Positions 26,083 through 34,962 of a stretch of 64,000 nucleotides of DNA are shown here, one piece after another. The stretch comes from Flavobacteriales bacterium UBA6693 (GTDB lineage Bacteria > Bacteroidota > Bacteroidia > Flavobacteriales > Weeksellaceae), in NCBI GenBank assembly GCA_002454815.1, contig DKJL01000007.1:229877-293876 (forward strand), in the 5' to 3' direction. The first letter of the stretch is position 1, and each line of letters opens with the position of its first letter. The translations under genes and the position numbers were made by a program. The notes beneath the pieces are model-generated. The model was given only the letters and a program-made list of their open reading frames with translations, was not told the origin of the DNA and ran no database searches.

Positions 26083-27363
26083 TTATCTTTTATAAATTTC
26101 CAGTGTATCGACTTTGAGTTTCACCTTCAGCCAGCTTCGCAGTGTTTTTATTTGCGCGTTAGTTAGCGGCTCACGGGATTCGTAGAGTGCTATTGGCGTT
26201 ATTTTCGCCGAGTCAGTGGCGCTGTAGATTTCCGGTTTTGCTACGGCGACAGATTGAAGTTCCGGTACAATGGCGCTGGCTTCGGGCAACAGGTTTTCTG
26301 CATCAAAGGTGTATTTTTCTACCACGCCGCGCAACTCCGAAATAATCGCGGCGGATTTATCGGGAATTTCGTTGGTTTCGAGAGTCTGCGCGCGCGCATT
26401 GGCGAGGAAAGCGCTGTCCTGCCGGATCACAATTTGCGTGTTGTCGATTTTATAGTCCGCCAGCTTATCGGCAAGTTCTTTAAGTTGGTCTGACGAAAAT
26501 TTTCTGGTCAGAAATGCCAGTTCTATTTTACGCGGACTGGTATAGTAAGATGTTTTTTTGTAAACCACCGTATTTCCTTTTTCTTCGAACTCGCCTGCGA
26601 TGAACTGATCTACTTTCTGCTCGTAGTTCTGCTCGGAAACGAATCGGTAAGCAAAATACAGACTGGGCAGCGTCATCAGAATAACGATCGCGTAGATCCA
26701 GCTTCGGATCGTGTCGGATTTCTTTTTATCGACAAATTCTACTGCCGGATATTTTAAAAATTTAACGATGATGTACGTTGCGATGCAGATAAATACACAA
26801 TTGATGGTGTAAAGGAACAGAGCGCCGCCAAAATAGGCGAAGTTTCCCGTTGCCAGTCCGTAGCCTGCGGTGCAGAGTGGCGGCATCAACGCTGTCGCAA
26901 TTGCAACACCCGGAATTGGATTTCCTTTTTCAACGCGGGTAACGGCAATCACACCGACCAAACCGCCAAAAAAAGCGATCAGAACATCATAAATGTTAGG
27001 TGCCGTTCGCGCAATGATCTCGGAATGTGCTTCCTTGTAAGGCGTCAGGAAAAAATAAAGAAACGAAACGATTAGTCCCACCAAAGTAGAAAGCAAGAGA
27101 TTTTTCAGCGATTTTCGCAACAGTTGAAAATCAAACATCCCGAGTGCAAAACCTGCTCCCACGATAGGCCCCATCAGCGGGGAAATTAACATGGCGCCAA
27201 TCACTACGGCGGTAGAATTCACGTTCAGGCCGACAGAGGCTACCATTATGGCGCACGCCAAAATCCAAAGATTGGAACCGCTGAACGAAATGTTATTCTT
27301 AACGGTTGTCAAAACTTTATCCTTGTCTTCTTCGCCGTGATAAAGATTAAAGATGCTTTTCAT
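26083..27363 (-). CDS. DUF389 (TIGR00341) membrane protein
   Basis: This 426-aa protein has an N-terminal bundle of about six helices with the DUF389 signature A-M-L-I-S-P-L-M-G-P-I-V-G-A-G and a second G-V-A-I-A-T-A-L-M-P-P-L-C-T-A-G, followed by a soluble domain of about 180 residues. The function of the family is not established; a transport role is likely given its fold and the linked antiporter gene. Its gene is first in the two-gene operon. No promoter was identified confidently in the AT-rich leader. Confidence 0.88.
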   Translation of the reverse strand: MKSIFNLYHGEEDKDKVLTTVKNNISFSGSNLWILACAIMVASVGLNVNSTAVVIGAMLISPLMGPIVGAGFALGMFDFQLLRKSLKNLLLSTLVGLIVSFLYFFLTPYKEAHSEIIARTAPNIYDVLIAFFGGLVGVIAVTRVEKGNPIPGVAIATALMPPLCTAGYGLATGNFAYFGGALFLYTINCVFICIATYIIVKFLKYPAVEFVDKKKSDTIRSWIYAIVILMTLPSLYFAYRFVSEQNYEQKVDQFIAGEFEEKGNTVVYKKTSYYTSPRKIELAFLTRKFSSDQLKELADKLADYKIDNTQIVIRQDSAFLANARAQTLETNEIPDKSAAIISELRGVVEKYTFDAENLLPEASAIVPELQSVAVAKPEIYSATDSAKITPIALYESREPLTNAQIKTLRSWLKVKLKVDTLEIYKR

Positions 27364-27776
27364 TTAAATATAATTGCGCGTACTGTTTCTGTTTTTCGGA
27401 TTTGAACTGCAGAAGCGATTACCAGGCCACAATCAAAAGGGAGAAGCGGTTTTTCTTTTGTTGTGTAAATGCCTGGCGATTTCTTCTTCAGATTATCTTT
27501 TTAAAATGGAAAAACCACTGCAGTAAATTTCAGCAATTTACTTCCTTTTATCGTTGTTTATCTTTCTGCATCACTTTTTTATTGAGTTAAACTGGAGTTA
27601 ATTTAAAAAATTAATAAAAAACAGCAATCGGTTTTTTTGTGTAGGTTTAAAATTATTTTAAAATAACGGGATGTCGACTGAGATAAAAGATGAGTACCTG
27701 TCTTTTAAATAAAACAGGTACTATGTGAAACGAAAAAACCGGCAGATGGCCGGTTCTTATTGATACAGAAAATATT
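27364..27776. other. Intergenic stretch, two hairpins, no gene
   Basis: No credible coding region. It carries a 9-bp inverted repeat AGTACCTGT/ACAGGTACT (27,693-27,722) and the obgE terminator. The rest is AT-rich and probably contains the promoter of the minus-strand DUF389-antiporter operon. Confidence 0.5.
27733..27755 (-). terminator. Terminator of the hpt-adk-obgE operon
   Basis: On the minus strand AACCGGC and GCCGGTT form a 7-bp stem followed by TTTTTTC. It lies 20 bases past the obgE stop. Confidence 0.85.
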
Positions 27777-28760
27777 TTATCCGTGTAACTTTTTCCAGAT
27801 GACGTCTTTCAGTTCCATCAGACCTTCTTGTGTGACCGCCGAAAAATAAATGGGTTGACGGTTTTCCGGGAACTCGCGAGAAATTTCTGCCTTCAGTTCA
27901 TCATCGAGCAAATCTGCCTTGGAAACAGAAATTACAAAATCTTTGTCGAGCAATTCGGGATTATATTCGCGCAGCTCGTTTTCCAGAATTTTAAATTCCT
28001 GAAAATGATCCTCAGAATCTGCAGGAATTAAAAAGAGCAAAATAGAGTTCCGCTCGATATGCCGCAAAAACCGGTGGCCGAGACCTTTGCCTTCCGCAGC
28101 ACCTTCGATGATCCCGGGAATATCCGCCATGACAAAAGATTTGTAATTACGATAATCCACAATTCCGAGGTTGGGTGTCAGTGTCGTAAACGCGTAATTG
28201 GCAATTTTGGGTTTTGCTGCAGACACGGCTGCTAATAAGGTTGATTTTCCCGCGTTGGGAAATCCTACAAGTCCTACATCCGCCAGCAGCTTCAGCTCGA
28301 AAGTGATAAATCCTTCTTCACCAGGCAGGCCGGGTTGTGCATAACGCGGCGTTTGGTTGGTGGAAGACTTAAAATGCTCGTTCCCGAGTCCGCCTTTACC
28401 TCCCCGCATCAAAATAATTTCTTCGCCGTCTTCCAGAATTTCCGCTACAATTTCTCCCTCTTCGTTTCTGGCGATGGTGCCCAGCGGCACTTCGATGTAA
28501 ACGTCGTCACCATAGGCGCCGGTAAGCTGGTTCTTGCTTCCGTTCTGGCCGCGTTCCGCTTTGATGTGGCGGGTGTAGCGCAGTGGCAGAAGTGTCCATT
28601 CTTGGGCATTTCCTTTCATGATTACGTGACCGCCGCGTCCGCCGTCACCACCGTCGGGACCACCTTTCGGGATGTATTTTTCGCGCCGGAGGTGAGCCGA
28701 GCCGGCACCGCCGTGGCCACTTTTGCAATGGATTTTTACGTAATCTACAAAGTTTGACAT
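27777..28760 (-). CDS. obgE: GTPase Obg/CgtA
   Basis: This 327-aa protein has the glycine-rich Obg fold (residues 1-158, with G-G-D-G-G-R-G-G-H-V and G-G-K-G-G-L-G-N) and a GTPase domain with P-loop G-F-P-N-A-G-K-S-T-L, switch region D-I-P-G-I-I-E-G-A and S-K-A-D (N/TKxD variant). It lacks the C-terminal OCT domain of Firmicutes Obg, as is usual here. Obg monitors 50S ribosome assembly and links GTP or ppGpp levels to growth. It is last in the hpt-adk-obgE operon. Confidence 0.96.
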   Translation of the reverse strand: MSNFVDYVKIHCKSGHGGAGSAHLRREKYIPKGGPDGGDGGRGGHVIMKGNAQEWTLLPLRYTRHIKAERGQNGSKNQLTGAYGDDVYIEVPLGTIARNEEGEIVAEILEDGEEIILMRGGKGGLGNEHFKSSTNQTPRYAQPGLPGEEGFITFELKLLADVGLVGFPNAGKSTLLAAVSAAKPKIANYAFTTLTPNLGIVDYRNYKSFVMADIPGIIEGAAEGKGLGHRFLRHIERNSILLFLIPADSEDHFQEFKILENELREYNPELLDKDFVISVSKADLLDDELKAEISREFPENRQPIYFSAVTQEGLMELKDVIWKKLHG

Positions 28761-28805
28761 CGTTTGATCGTTAATTAATTCCGCATATTTTCAGCGGATG
28801 TTAGC

Positions 28806-29405
28806 TCAGGTACGCAGTGTAGCCGCGTTACTGAGTTTTTCTACTTCGGCAAAAAGTTTGGCAGAAATCTCGTCAATGGCGCCAACGCCATTTATTTCTA
28901 CATATTTGCCCTGTTGTTTGTACAGCTCCGCAACTTCTGCAGTTTTTGCATAATATTCGCGGATTCGGTTGCTGATAATTTCTTTGTTGGAGTCGTCCGT
29001 ACGGCCGCTGGTTTCGCCACGCTTCAGCAATCTTTCGACAAGAATTTCATCTTCGACAACAAGGGCCAGACAGAGATTGATTTTGCTCTGTAAAACTTCA
29101 TTCACGATTTTTTCCAAAGCGGTGGTTTGCGTAGCGGTTCGCGGGAAACCATCAAAAATAAATCCGGCAGCTTCCGGTGTCTTCTTCAGTTCGTCAGTCA
29201 GCATATCGATGGTCACCTGGTCGGGAACCAAATCCCCTTTGTCGATGTAGGACTTGGCGAGCTGGCCGAGCGTGGTTCCATTCTTTATATTGTAGCGAAA
29301 CAGATCGCCGGTTGAAATCTGCTTCAGGTCAAATTTTTCAATTAAATTTTGTGCCTGTGTACCTTTTCCACTTCCGGGTGGGCCAAAGAGAACAATATTG
29401 ATCAT
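28806..29405 (-). CDS. adk: Adenylate kinase
   Basis: This 199-aa enzyme interconverts ATP + AMP and 2 ADP. The start is placed at 29,405 (M-I-N-I-V-L-F-G-P-P), the standard N-terminus; an in-frame extension of 36 codons upstream is not protein-like. Visible: P-loop G-P-P-G-S-G-K-G-T-Q, the AMP site with S-T-G-D-L-F-R and F-D-G-F-P-R-T, and L-L-K-R-G-E-T-S-G-R-T-D-D in the LID. No zinc-finger cysteines are present in the LID. It follows hpt by 19 bases. Confidence 0.95.
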   Translation of the reverse strand: MINIVLFGPPGSGKGTQAQNLIEKFDLKQISTGDLFRYNIKNGTTLGQLAKSYIDKGDLVPDQVTIDMLTDELKKTPEAAGFIFDGFPRTATQTTALEKIVNEVLQSKINLCLALVVEDEILVERLLKRGETSGRTDDSNKEIISNRIREYYAKTAEVAELYKQQGKYVEINGVGAIDEISAKLFAEVEKLSNAATLRT

Positions 29406-29424
29406 GATTTTTGTCTGCTTTTTA

Positions 29425-29979
29425 TTAATGATTGATTCTGCCTTCCGCCAATTGATAGAGATCGGGTAGATTCCTGCCGAGCTCGTCATAATCGAGACCG
29501 TAGCCCAGCACAAATTTATTTGGGATCTCTTTGGCTACATAATCAATTTTGAATTCTTTCTTGTAAACATCTGGTTTCAGCAGCAATGATGCTACACGAA
29601 GCGACTTGGGTCTTTGGGTATGTTTGAAATATTCAAAAAGACTTTCGATGGTATTTCCTGTGTCCACGATGTCTTCCATCAGGATGATGTGGCGGCCTTC
29701 TACTTCTTTGGTGAGGTCCATTTTTTTGTAAACGATCCCGGTAGAGGTGGTCCCGGAATAGGAACTCATCTGGATAAAAGCTATTTCGCACTTGCCGGGA
29801 TAATGTTTTAAAAAATCGGAGAAAAACATGATTACTCCGTTAAGAACTCCGATGAATACTGGTGTTTCATCCTTATAGTCTTCATAAACTTTATCGGCGA
29901 GCTCCTTTATAATATTCTGGATTTCGTCATTTTTAAGGTACGGAACGAATTCTTTATCGTGGACGGTAACTCTTTGCAT
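29425..29979 (-). CDS. hpt: Hypoxanthine phosphoribosyltransferase
   Basis: This 184-aa type I phosphoribosyltransferase salvages hypoxanthine (and often guanine) with PRPP. The PRPP-binding loop I-I-L-M-E-D-I-V-D-T-G-N-T-I is near residue 100, the F-I-G-V-L-N-G dipeptide-loop region near residue 42, and the purine-binding F-V-L-G-Y-G-L-D-Y-D-E near residue 155. Length is close to the usual 175-180. It is first in a purine/ribosome-GTPase operon with adk and obgE and is divergent from purA, another purine gene. Confidence 0.94.
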   Translation of the reverse strand: MQRVTVHDKEFVPYLKNDEIQNIIKELADKVYEDYKDETPVFIGVLNGVIMFFSDFLKHYPGKCEIAFIQMSSYSGTTSTGIVYKKMDLTKEVEGRHIILMEDIVDTGNTIESLFEYFKHTQRPKSLRVASLLLKPDVYKKEFKIDYVAKEIPNKFVLGYGLDYDELGRNLPDLYQLAEGRINH

Positions 29980-30074
29980 AGGTTTTTCTAAAGCGCAAAT
30001 TTACAGAAATAATTCCAAAGCGATTAGGGTGCCAACGATCAGTAGCGCTAAATGAATGAAGTTTAAGGTTGAAA

Positions 30075-30107
30075 TTTTGTTCAGCTTTATTATTAAAAGT
30101 ATTTTTG
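30075..30107 (+). promoter_or_regulatory. purA promoter: -33 TTTG and -7 TATTTTTG
   Basis: TTTTG (30,075-30,079) and TATTTTTG (30,100-30,107) are separated by 20 bases, the normal spacing of the Bacteroidota sigma-A promoter. The start of transcription would fall near 30,113, about 20 bases before the purA ATG. Confidence 0.65.
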
Positions 30108-30131
30108 TGGAAATCTAATAAAAAGTAAATT

Positions 30132-31418
30132 ATGGCAACTTACGTTGTGGTGGGTCTCCAATACGGGGACGAAGGCAAAGGGAAAATTACGGATGTACTT
30201 TCGGCAAAATCGGATTACGTAGTGCGGTTTCAGGGCGGCGATAATGCCGGACATACCGTCTACGCCGGGGAAGAAAAATTTGTGCTGCATCTTTTGCCCT
30301 CGGGCGTACTGCAATGCAAAGGCAAATGCATCATTGCCAACGGTGTCGTGGTAAACCCCAAATCATTTATGAAAGAAATTGCACAGATCGAAGCCAAGGG
30401 AATGCGCACCGATCATGTCTTTATCAGCCGACGCGCGCATGTCATCATGCCGTATCACATTTTGCTGGATACTTACCGAGAAGAAGAGGAAGGCGGAACG
30501 CAGATCGGGACCACCAAAAAAGGCATTGGTCCGTGCTACGAGGACAAAATCGCACGCGTAGGAATACGGATGGTTGACCTTCTGAATCCCGACGTACTTG
30601 CCGAAAAAATCCGCAAAAATTTAAAAATTAAAAACTCACTTTTCGAAAAATATTTTGAGAAACCGACTTTGGATTTCGATGAAATTTATAATGAGTTTCT
30701 GGAAATCGGCCAGCAGTTGAAAGACCGCATCGTAGATACCGAACTGGAACTGAACCAGGCCATACAAAAAGGCGACAATATTCTATTTGAAGGTGCGCAG
30801 GCTTTGATGCTCGATATTGACTTCGGTACCTATCCGTATGTTACTTCATCCTCGCCGTCCACGGGAGGTGTTTGCGCCGGTGCGGGTGTGCCGCCCACCA
30901 GCCTTCAGAACCTGATTGGCGTAGCAAAAGCGTACACAACGCGTGTTGGGAACGGGCCGTTTCCTACGGAACTGAATGACGATCTGGGCGAAAAAATCCG
31001 TCAGATCGGTCACGAATTCGGGGCCACTACCGGCAGACCACGGCGCACCGGCTGGTTGGATTTAGTTGCACTGAAACACGCGACCATGATTAACGGCATT
31101 AATAACTTGGTTATCACGAAACTGGATGTGCTTTCCGGGATTATGCCGCTAAAAATTGCAACAAAATACCGCACGGAAGACAACAAAATCATCGATTACT
31201 TTACTTCCTCGACGACGAAATTGTACAACTACGAACCGATCTATGAGGAGCTGGAAGGCTGGACCGAAGATATCACTGATGCGCGTACCTACGACGAGTT
31301 ACCGGCAAACGCTAAGAAATACATCGAATTTATTGAGGAATATCTTGGCATCAACGTGTACCTGGTTTCCGTCGGACCGGAGCGTAGCCAGAATATTATC
31401 CGAAAAGAATTGTTCTGA
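30132..31418 (+). CDS. purA: Adenylosuccinate synthase
   Basis: This 428-aa enzyme converts IMP, aspartate and GTP to adenylosuccinate, the first committed AMP step. It has the family N-terminal P-loop variant G-L-Q-Y-G-D-E-G-K-G-K, the active-site G-G-D-N-A-G-H-T, and the T-T-K-K-G-I-G-P-C-Y-E-D-K signature. T-S-S-S-P-S-T-G-G-V and T-G-R-P-R-R-T-G-W follow in the second half. Length is standard. It is followed by a UUCG-capped terminator, so it is probably monocistronic. Confidence 0.97.
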   Translation: MATYVVVGLQYGDEGKGKITDVLSAKSDYVVRFQGGDNAGHTVYAGEEKFVLHLLPSGVLQCKGKCIIANGVVVNPKSFMKEIAQIEAKGMRTDHVFISRRAHVIMPYHILLDTYREEEEGGTQIGTTKKGIGPCYEDKIARVGIRMVDLLNPDVLAEKIRKNLKIKNSLFEKYFEKPTLDFDEIYNEFLEIGQQLKDRIVDTELELNQAIQKGDNILFEGAQALMLDIDFGTYPYVTSSSPSTGGVCAGAGVPPTSLQNLIGVAKAYTTRVGNGPFPTELNDDLGEKIRQIGHEFGATTGRPRRTGWLDLVALKHATMINGINNLVITKLDVLSGIMPLKIATKYRTEDNKIIDYFTSSTTKLYNYEPIYEELEGWTEDITDARTYDELPANAKKYIEFIEEYLGINVYLVSVGPERSQNIIRKELF

Positions 31419-31442
31419 TTATTTTTTTAATACATTTTCTGC

Positions 31443-31469
31443 AGCTGTCCTTCGGGATGGCTTTTTTTT
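31443..31469 (+). terminator. Terminator after purA with TTCG loop
   Basis: AGCTGTCC-TTCG-GGATGGCT pairs with two G-T wobbles and leads into a run of seven T. Confidence 0.8.
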
Positions 31470-31607
31470 ATTTAAAGTTTAGTTATGTATAAAATATAAA
31501 TTTTAATAATACGTTAAAATATTGGCTTCTTAATTGATAGGTTTTTATGTAATTTTAATATAATATGACATATTAATAATTCTATTACTTTTAAAACCTT
31601 TGAAATC

Positions 31608-32429
31608 ATGAAAGAACTATTCGACAACACTCCCTTGCAACTGGACGACATTCTATTTGAAGGGCGCAACAAGAAATACGGTGCGTATGCACTTAGAAAT
31701 GAAGCCGATGCTATTCTTACGAAATCTCTAATTATGGGCCTCGGTTTATTCGTTGTAATTGCCGTCACACCTATGGTGCTTACTGTTTTTAAAGCACCCG
31801 AAACCGCTGCGCCACCGAAAATTCCGGTGCAAATTGAACTTAAAAATGTCTTTCAAGCGGAAAAGCCACAAAAATCAGAAGTAGCTGCGGTACCGGCTCA
31901 GCCAGCGGCGGTTGCCACCTACGATTCGCGTCTCGCTACGCCTACGCGCCACGCGCGGGTAGAAACAGTGCTGCCCAAACATAACGCTCCTGTTGAGGCG
32001 GCGCCCGGAATCAGTGATATCGCAGGTGTTCCTCCCGTAACGACTGTCGCTCCACCATCGCTTCCGGCAAATAGTACTACAGACATTGTTCAGGTTCCGC
32101 AGGTGCAGGTGTATAACACGCCTAAAACTTCAGTTGATGTTGAGGCAAACTTTGCCGGCGGAATTAATGCTTTCAGAAATAAAGTCATTAATAACTTTGA
32201 TACTTCCGCGGTTGAGAGCGATGGCAATGTTCTGAAAACAGTGGTGATTTTCATCGTTGAGAGAGACGGCAGCATCAGCGACATCAAAGCCACCGGACCT
32301 AACTCCGACTTCAACCGCGTGGCCGAACGCACCATCCGGTCCGTGAAAGGCAAATGGGTTCCAGCGAAAATCGGCAATCAGAATGTTAGGAGTTACTTTA
32401 AATTTCCTATTTCAATGCAGGTGCAGTAG
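31608..32429 (+). CDS. TonB-like energy transducer
   Basis: This 273-aa protein has a cytoplasmic start whose E-G-R-N-K-K-Y-G-A-Y-A-L-R segment is typical of Bacteroidota TonB proteins. One membrane helix follows at about residues 45-62, then a proline/alanine-rich periplasmic spacer (about 65-170) and a C-terminal TonB domain ending with the G-K-W-V-P-A-K and Y-F-K-F-P-I-S-M strands. TonB couples the proton motive force to outer-membrane TonB-dependent receptors. exbB and exbD are not adjacent. It has its own terminator. Confidence 0.88.
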   Translation: MKELFDNTPLQLDDILFEGRNKKYGAYALRNEADAILTKSLIMGLGLFVVIAVTPMVLTVFKAPETAAPPKIPVQIELKNVFQAEKPQKSEVAAVPAQPAAVATYDSRLATPTRHARVETVLPKHNAPVEAAPGISDIAGVPPVTTVAPPSLPANSTTDIVQVPQVQVYNTPKTSVDVEANFAGGINAFRNKVINNFDTSAVESDGNVLKTVVIFIVERDGSISDIKATGPNSDFNRVAERTIRSVKGKWVPAKIGNQNVRSYFKFPISMQVQ

Positions 32430-32455
32430 ACTGGTTTCGTTTATATTTAATAAGC

Positions 32456-32492
32456 TTATCCACAAGACTATTTCTTTTGTGGATAATTTTTT
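32456..32492 (+). terminator. Terminator after the tonB-like gene
   Basis: TTATCCACAA and TTGTGGATAA form a perfect 10-bp stem followed by six T. Confidence 0.9.
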
Positions 32493-32570
32493 ATGATGAT
32501 ATTTCGTTTATTGTCAGTTGATTATACAAATCATAAAGTTGGTGCGCGTTTTAAAAATGATAAAAATGCG

Positions 32571-32578
32571 TACTTTTG
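32571..32578 (+). promoter_or_regulatory. -7 box TACTTTTG before parA
   Basis: This TAnnTTTG match ends 19 bases before the parA ATG. The -33 element is weak. Confidence 0.45.
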
Positions 32579-32596
32579 AAAATTAAACAATAGACA

Positions 32597-33382
32597 ATGG
32601 CTAAAATTATAGGAATTGCCAATCAAAAAGGTGGCGTCGGCAAAACAACTACCGCGGTAAATCTCGCGGCAGCGCTCGGCGTTCTGGAAAAAAAGATCCT
32701 GTTGATTGATGCCGATCCTCAGGCAAATGCCACCTCGGGTCTGGGTGTGGAAGATGCCAGCTATTCCACTTACAACCTTCTGGAACACAGTGTGGAAGTG
32801 CAGCAGTGCATCAAGAAAACCTCGTCTCCGAATCTCGACATTGTCCCTTCACACATCGATCTTGTTGCTGCAGAGATCGAACTGGTTGACCGCGAAAATC
32901 GCGAGCACATGCTGAAAAAAGCCTTGGATGTAGTTCGGGATCAGTATGATTACATCATCATCGATTGTGCGCCAAGTTTGGGTCTTATCACCATCAATGC
33001 ACTTACGGCATCGGATTCGGTGATCATTCCTATCCAGTGTGAATATTTTGCCCTGGAAGGGCTCGGAAAACTGTTGAACACGATTAAAAATGTTCAGAAA
33101 ATTCATAACAAAGATCTGGATATCGAAGGTTTATTGCTGACGATGTATGATTCGCGACTGCGCCTCTCGAACCAGGTGGTAGAAGAAGTGCATCTGCATT
33201 TTCCGGATATGGTTTTCGAAACCATTATCAGCCGCAACGTCCGGCTCAGCGAAGCGCCCAGTTTTGGAGAGAGCATCCTGAATTACGATGCAGAAAGCAA
33301 AGGCGCGATCCAGTATTTACAGTTGGCCGAAGAAGTTTTACTGAAGAATGAGAATCTGGTAAATTCCGGCACGGTCGTATAA
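32597..33382 (+). CDS. parA: ParA/Soj chromosome partition ATPase
   Basis: This 261-aa ATPase of the ParA/MinD class has the deviant Walker A K-G-G-V-G-K-T-T-T at residues 10-18, V-L-E-K-K-I-L-L-I-D-A-D-P-Q-A-N and the switch D-Y-I-I-I-D-C-A-P-S-L-G. It forms ATP-dependent dimers on DNA and moves the ParB-parS complex during chromosome segregation. No N-terminal helix-turn-helix is present, so this is the chromosomal type. parB follows 41 bases downstream. No parS-like palindrome was seen within the pair. Confidence 0.95.
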   Translation: MAKIIGIANQKGGVGKTTTAVNLAAALGVLEKKILLIDADPQANATSGLGVEDASYSTYNLLEHSVEVQQCIKKTSSPNLDIVPSHIDLVAAEIELVDRENREHMLKKALDVVRDQYDYIIIDCAPSLGLITINALTASDSVIIPIQCEYFALEGLGKLLNTIKNVQKIHNKDLDIEGLLLTMYDSRLRLSNQVVEEVHLHFPDMVFETIISRNVRLSEAPSFGESILNYDAESKGAIQYLQLAEEVLLKNENLVNSGTVV

Positions 33383-33423
33383 ATTGTGTCCTTACAGCGT
33401 CACAATTAAATAGAATAGAAACA

Positions 33424-34311
33424 ATGAAAGATAAAAAAAGAGCGATGGGCCGCGGGTTGGGTGCGATTTTGAGTGCAGAGTCCAAGGCTTCAATAAATTC
33501 TGCAACCGATGCGGGCGCCGACAAATTTGTAGGCAGCATTATGGAAGTAGCGCTGGAAGATATAGAACCGAATGCCGGCCAACCGCGTACTTATTTCGAC
33601 GAAAAAGCACTTGCAGATTTAGCGCAGTCCATAGAAAATCTGGGTGTTATACAGCCGATCACGTTGCGGAAGCAAGGCGATAAGTTTATCATTATTTCCG
33701 GTGAACGGCGTTTCCGTGCCAGCAAGATTGCCGGGTTAAAAAGCATTCCGGCGTACATCCGTTTAGTCAATGATCAAGAGTTGCTGGAGATGGCACTTGT
33801 TGAAAATATACAGCGCGAAGATCTGGACGCTATTGAGATAGCGCTGACGTATGAACGCCTCCTGGACGAAATAGGGTTAACGCAGGAAACCCTCAGTCAG
33901 CGTGTTGGTAAGGAACGCAGCACAATAACGAATTCTCTTCGTCTCTTACGGCTGAATCCCGCCATGCAAAATGCCATCCGAAGTGGAGAAATTTCTGCAG
34001 GACACGGTCGCGCTTTGTTGGCAGTGGAAGATGCAGAGCAGCAAAATCTTTTATTTAAAAAAATAATCAGCGCTAACCTCAGCGTAAGACAAACGGAAAA
34101 AGAAGCGGCTCAACTGAAAAATCCACCAGCGCAGAGCGGAAAAAAAATTATTGAATTACCGAATTATCTTCGGAAAGCTGAAAAAAATCTCGCCGATATC
34201 CTGGAGGTCAAAGTACAGATTAAGACTTCAGCCAACGGTAAAAACGGCAAAATTGTGCTGGACTTTAAAAATGAGGAAGAGCTCAGCCAAATACTCTCAC
34301 GCTTCAACTGA
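33424..34311 (+). CDS. parB: ParB/Spo0J chromosome partition protein
   Basis: This 295-aa protein starts K-D-K-K-R-A-M-G-R-G-L-G-A-I, typical of chromosomal ParB. The N-terminal CTP-binding domain has I-I-S-G-E-R-R-F-R-A-S. The helix-turn-helix region (about residues 150-205) contains V-G-K-E-R-S-T-I-T-N-S-L-R-L-L-R-L. A dimerisation domain closes the chain. It clamps onto parS DNA as a CTP-dependent sliding clamp. The last base of its stop codon is the first base of the next ATG, so translation is probably coupled. Confidence 0.95.
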   Translation: MKDKKRAMGRGLGAILSAESKASINSATDAGADKFVGSIMEVALEDIEPNAGQPRTYFDEKALADLAQSIENLGVIQPITLRKQGDKFIIISGERRFRASKIAGLKSIPAYIRLVNDQELLEMALVENIQREDLDAIEIALTYERLLDEIGLTQETLSQRVGKERSTITNSLRLLRLNPAMQNAIRSGEISAGHGRALLAVEDAEQQNLLFKKIISANLSVRQTEKEAAQLKNPPAQSGKKIIELPNYLRKAEKNLADILEVKVQIKTSANGKNGKIVLDFKNEEELSQILSRFN

Positions 34312-34940
34312 TGCTACGGTTACTGGTTTCATTACTATTGTTCTGTGCAGTTTCGGTGGGCGCACAAATTAGTCCGAAGGATACCATCCGCGTCGAAAAC
34401 TATCCCACCGATTCAGTTTCTACCGTGAAAACGCCCGATGAAGTCGCCGTGTACAGCGATATCAAAAACGCCAATGCTCCGACCAAAGCTTTAACTTTTA
34501 ATCCCACAAAAGCTGGTCTTTACTCTGCTGTATTGCCGGGGTTGGGCCAGTATTATAACCGGAAATACTGGAAAATCCCCATTGTTTGGGGCGCAATCGG
34601 TACGGGCGTAGGAATTACACTCTGGAACCAAAAACAATATGACCGCTACCGCACTGCTTTCGTCGCGGAAATCGGCGGTAGGGAACATGAGTTTTCCAAT
34701 GTGCCCGGCGTTACGAAAGAAGTTTTGGGCAGAACGCAGGACCGGGCCAAGCGGCAACGCGATTACGCCATCGCCGTAACGGGACTTATTTATGTGCTAA
34801 ATATTGTCGATGCTGTGGTTGATGCCCATCTTTACGAAGGCCGCAAAGATCCTGATCTTACCTTTCAGCCCACTTTATTGCCTCAGCAGTTTGGCGCTGC
34901 CTCTACTGCACCGGGAATGCAGCTTACTTATCAGTTTTAA
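34311..34940 (+). CDS. DUF5683 family envelope protein
   Basis: This 209-aa protein has a signal peptide (L-R-L-L-V-S-L-L-L-F-C-A-V-S-V-G-A-Q). The DUF5683 core reads S-A-V-L-P-G-L-G-Q-Y-Y-N-R-K-Y-W-K-I-P and is followed by two or three hydrophobic helices, including V-T-G-L-I-Y-V-L-N-I-V-D-A. The function is unknown. Its place directly after parB and before dapB is a common Flavobacteria gene order, which suggests a housekeeping envelope role. Confidence 0.85.
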   Translation: MLRLLVSLLLFCAVSVGAQISPKDTIRVENYPTDSVSTVKTPDEVAVYSDIKNANAPTKALTFNPTKAGLYSAVLPGLGQYYNRKYWKIPIVWGAIGTGVGITLWNQKQYDRYRTAFVAEIGGREHEFSNVPGVTKEVLGRTQDRAKRQRDYAIAVTGLIYVLNIVDAVVDAHLYEGRKDPDLTFQPTLLPQQFGAASTAPGMQLTYQF

Positions 34941-34962
34941 TTAAAATCAATCAGCACGAATT

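Noticed and set aside
27693..27722. AGTACCTGT/ACAGGTACT inverted repeat as a second terminator
   Set aside because: No T-run follows on either strand; it may be an operator, but there is no further support.
28806..29513. N-terminally extended adenylate kinase
   Set aside because: The 36 extra codons are not similar to the family, and ATG 29,405 gives the exact conserved N-terminus.
32597..34311. A parS site within or near parA-parB
   Set aside because: No palindrome close to the usual CACGTG-centred parS form was seen; partial CACGTG strings elsewhere (about 39,015 and 41,855) lack the flanks.
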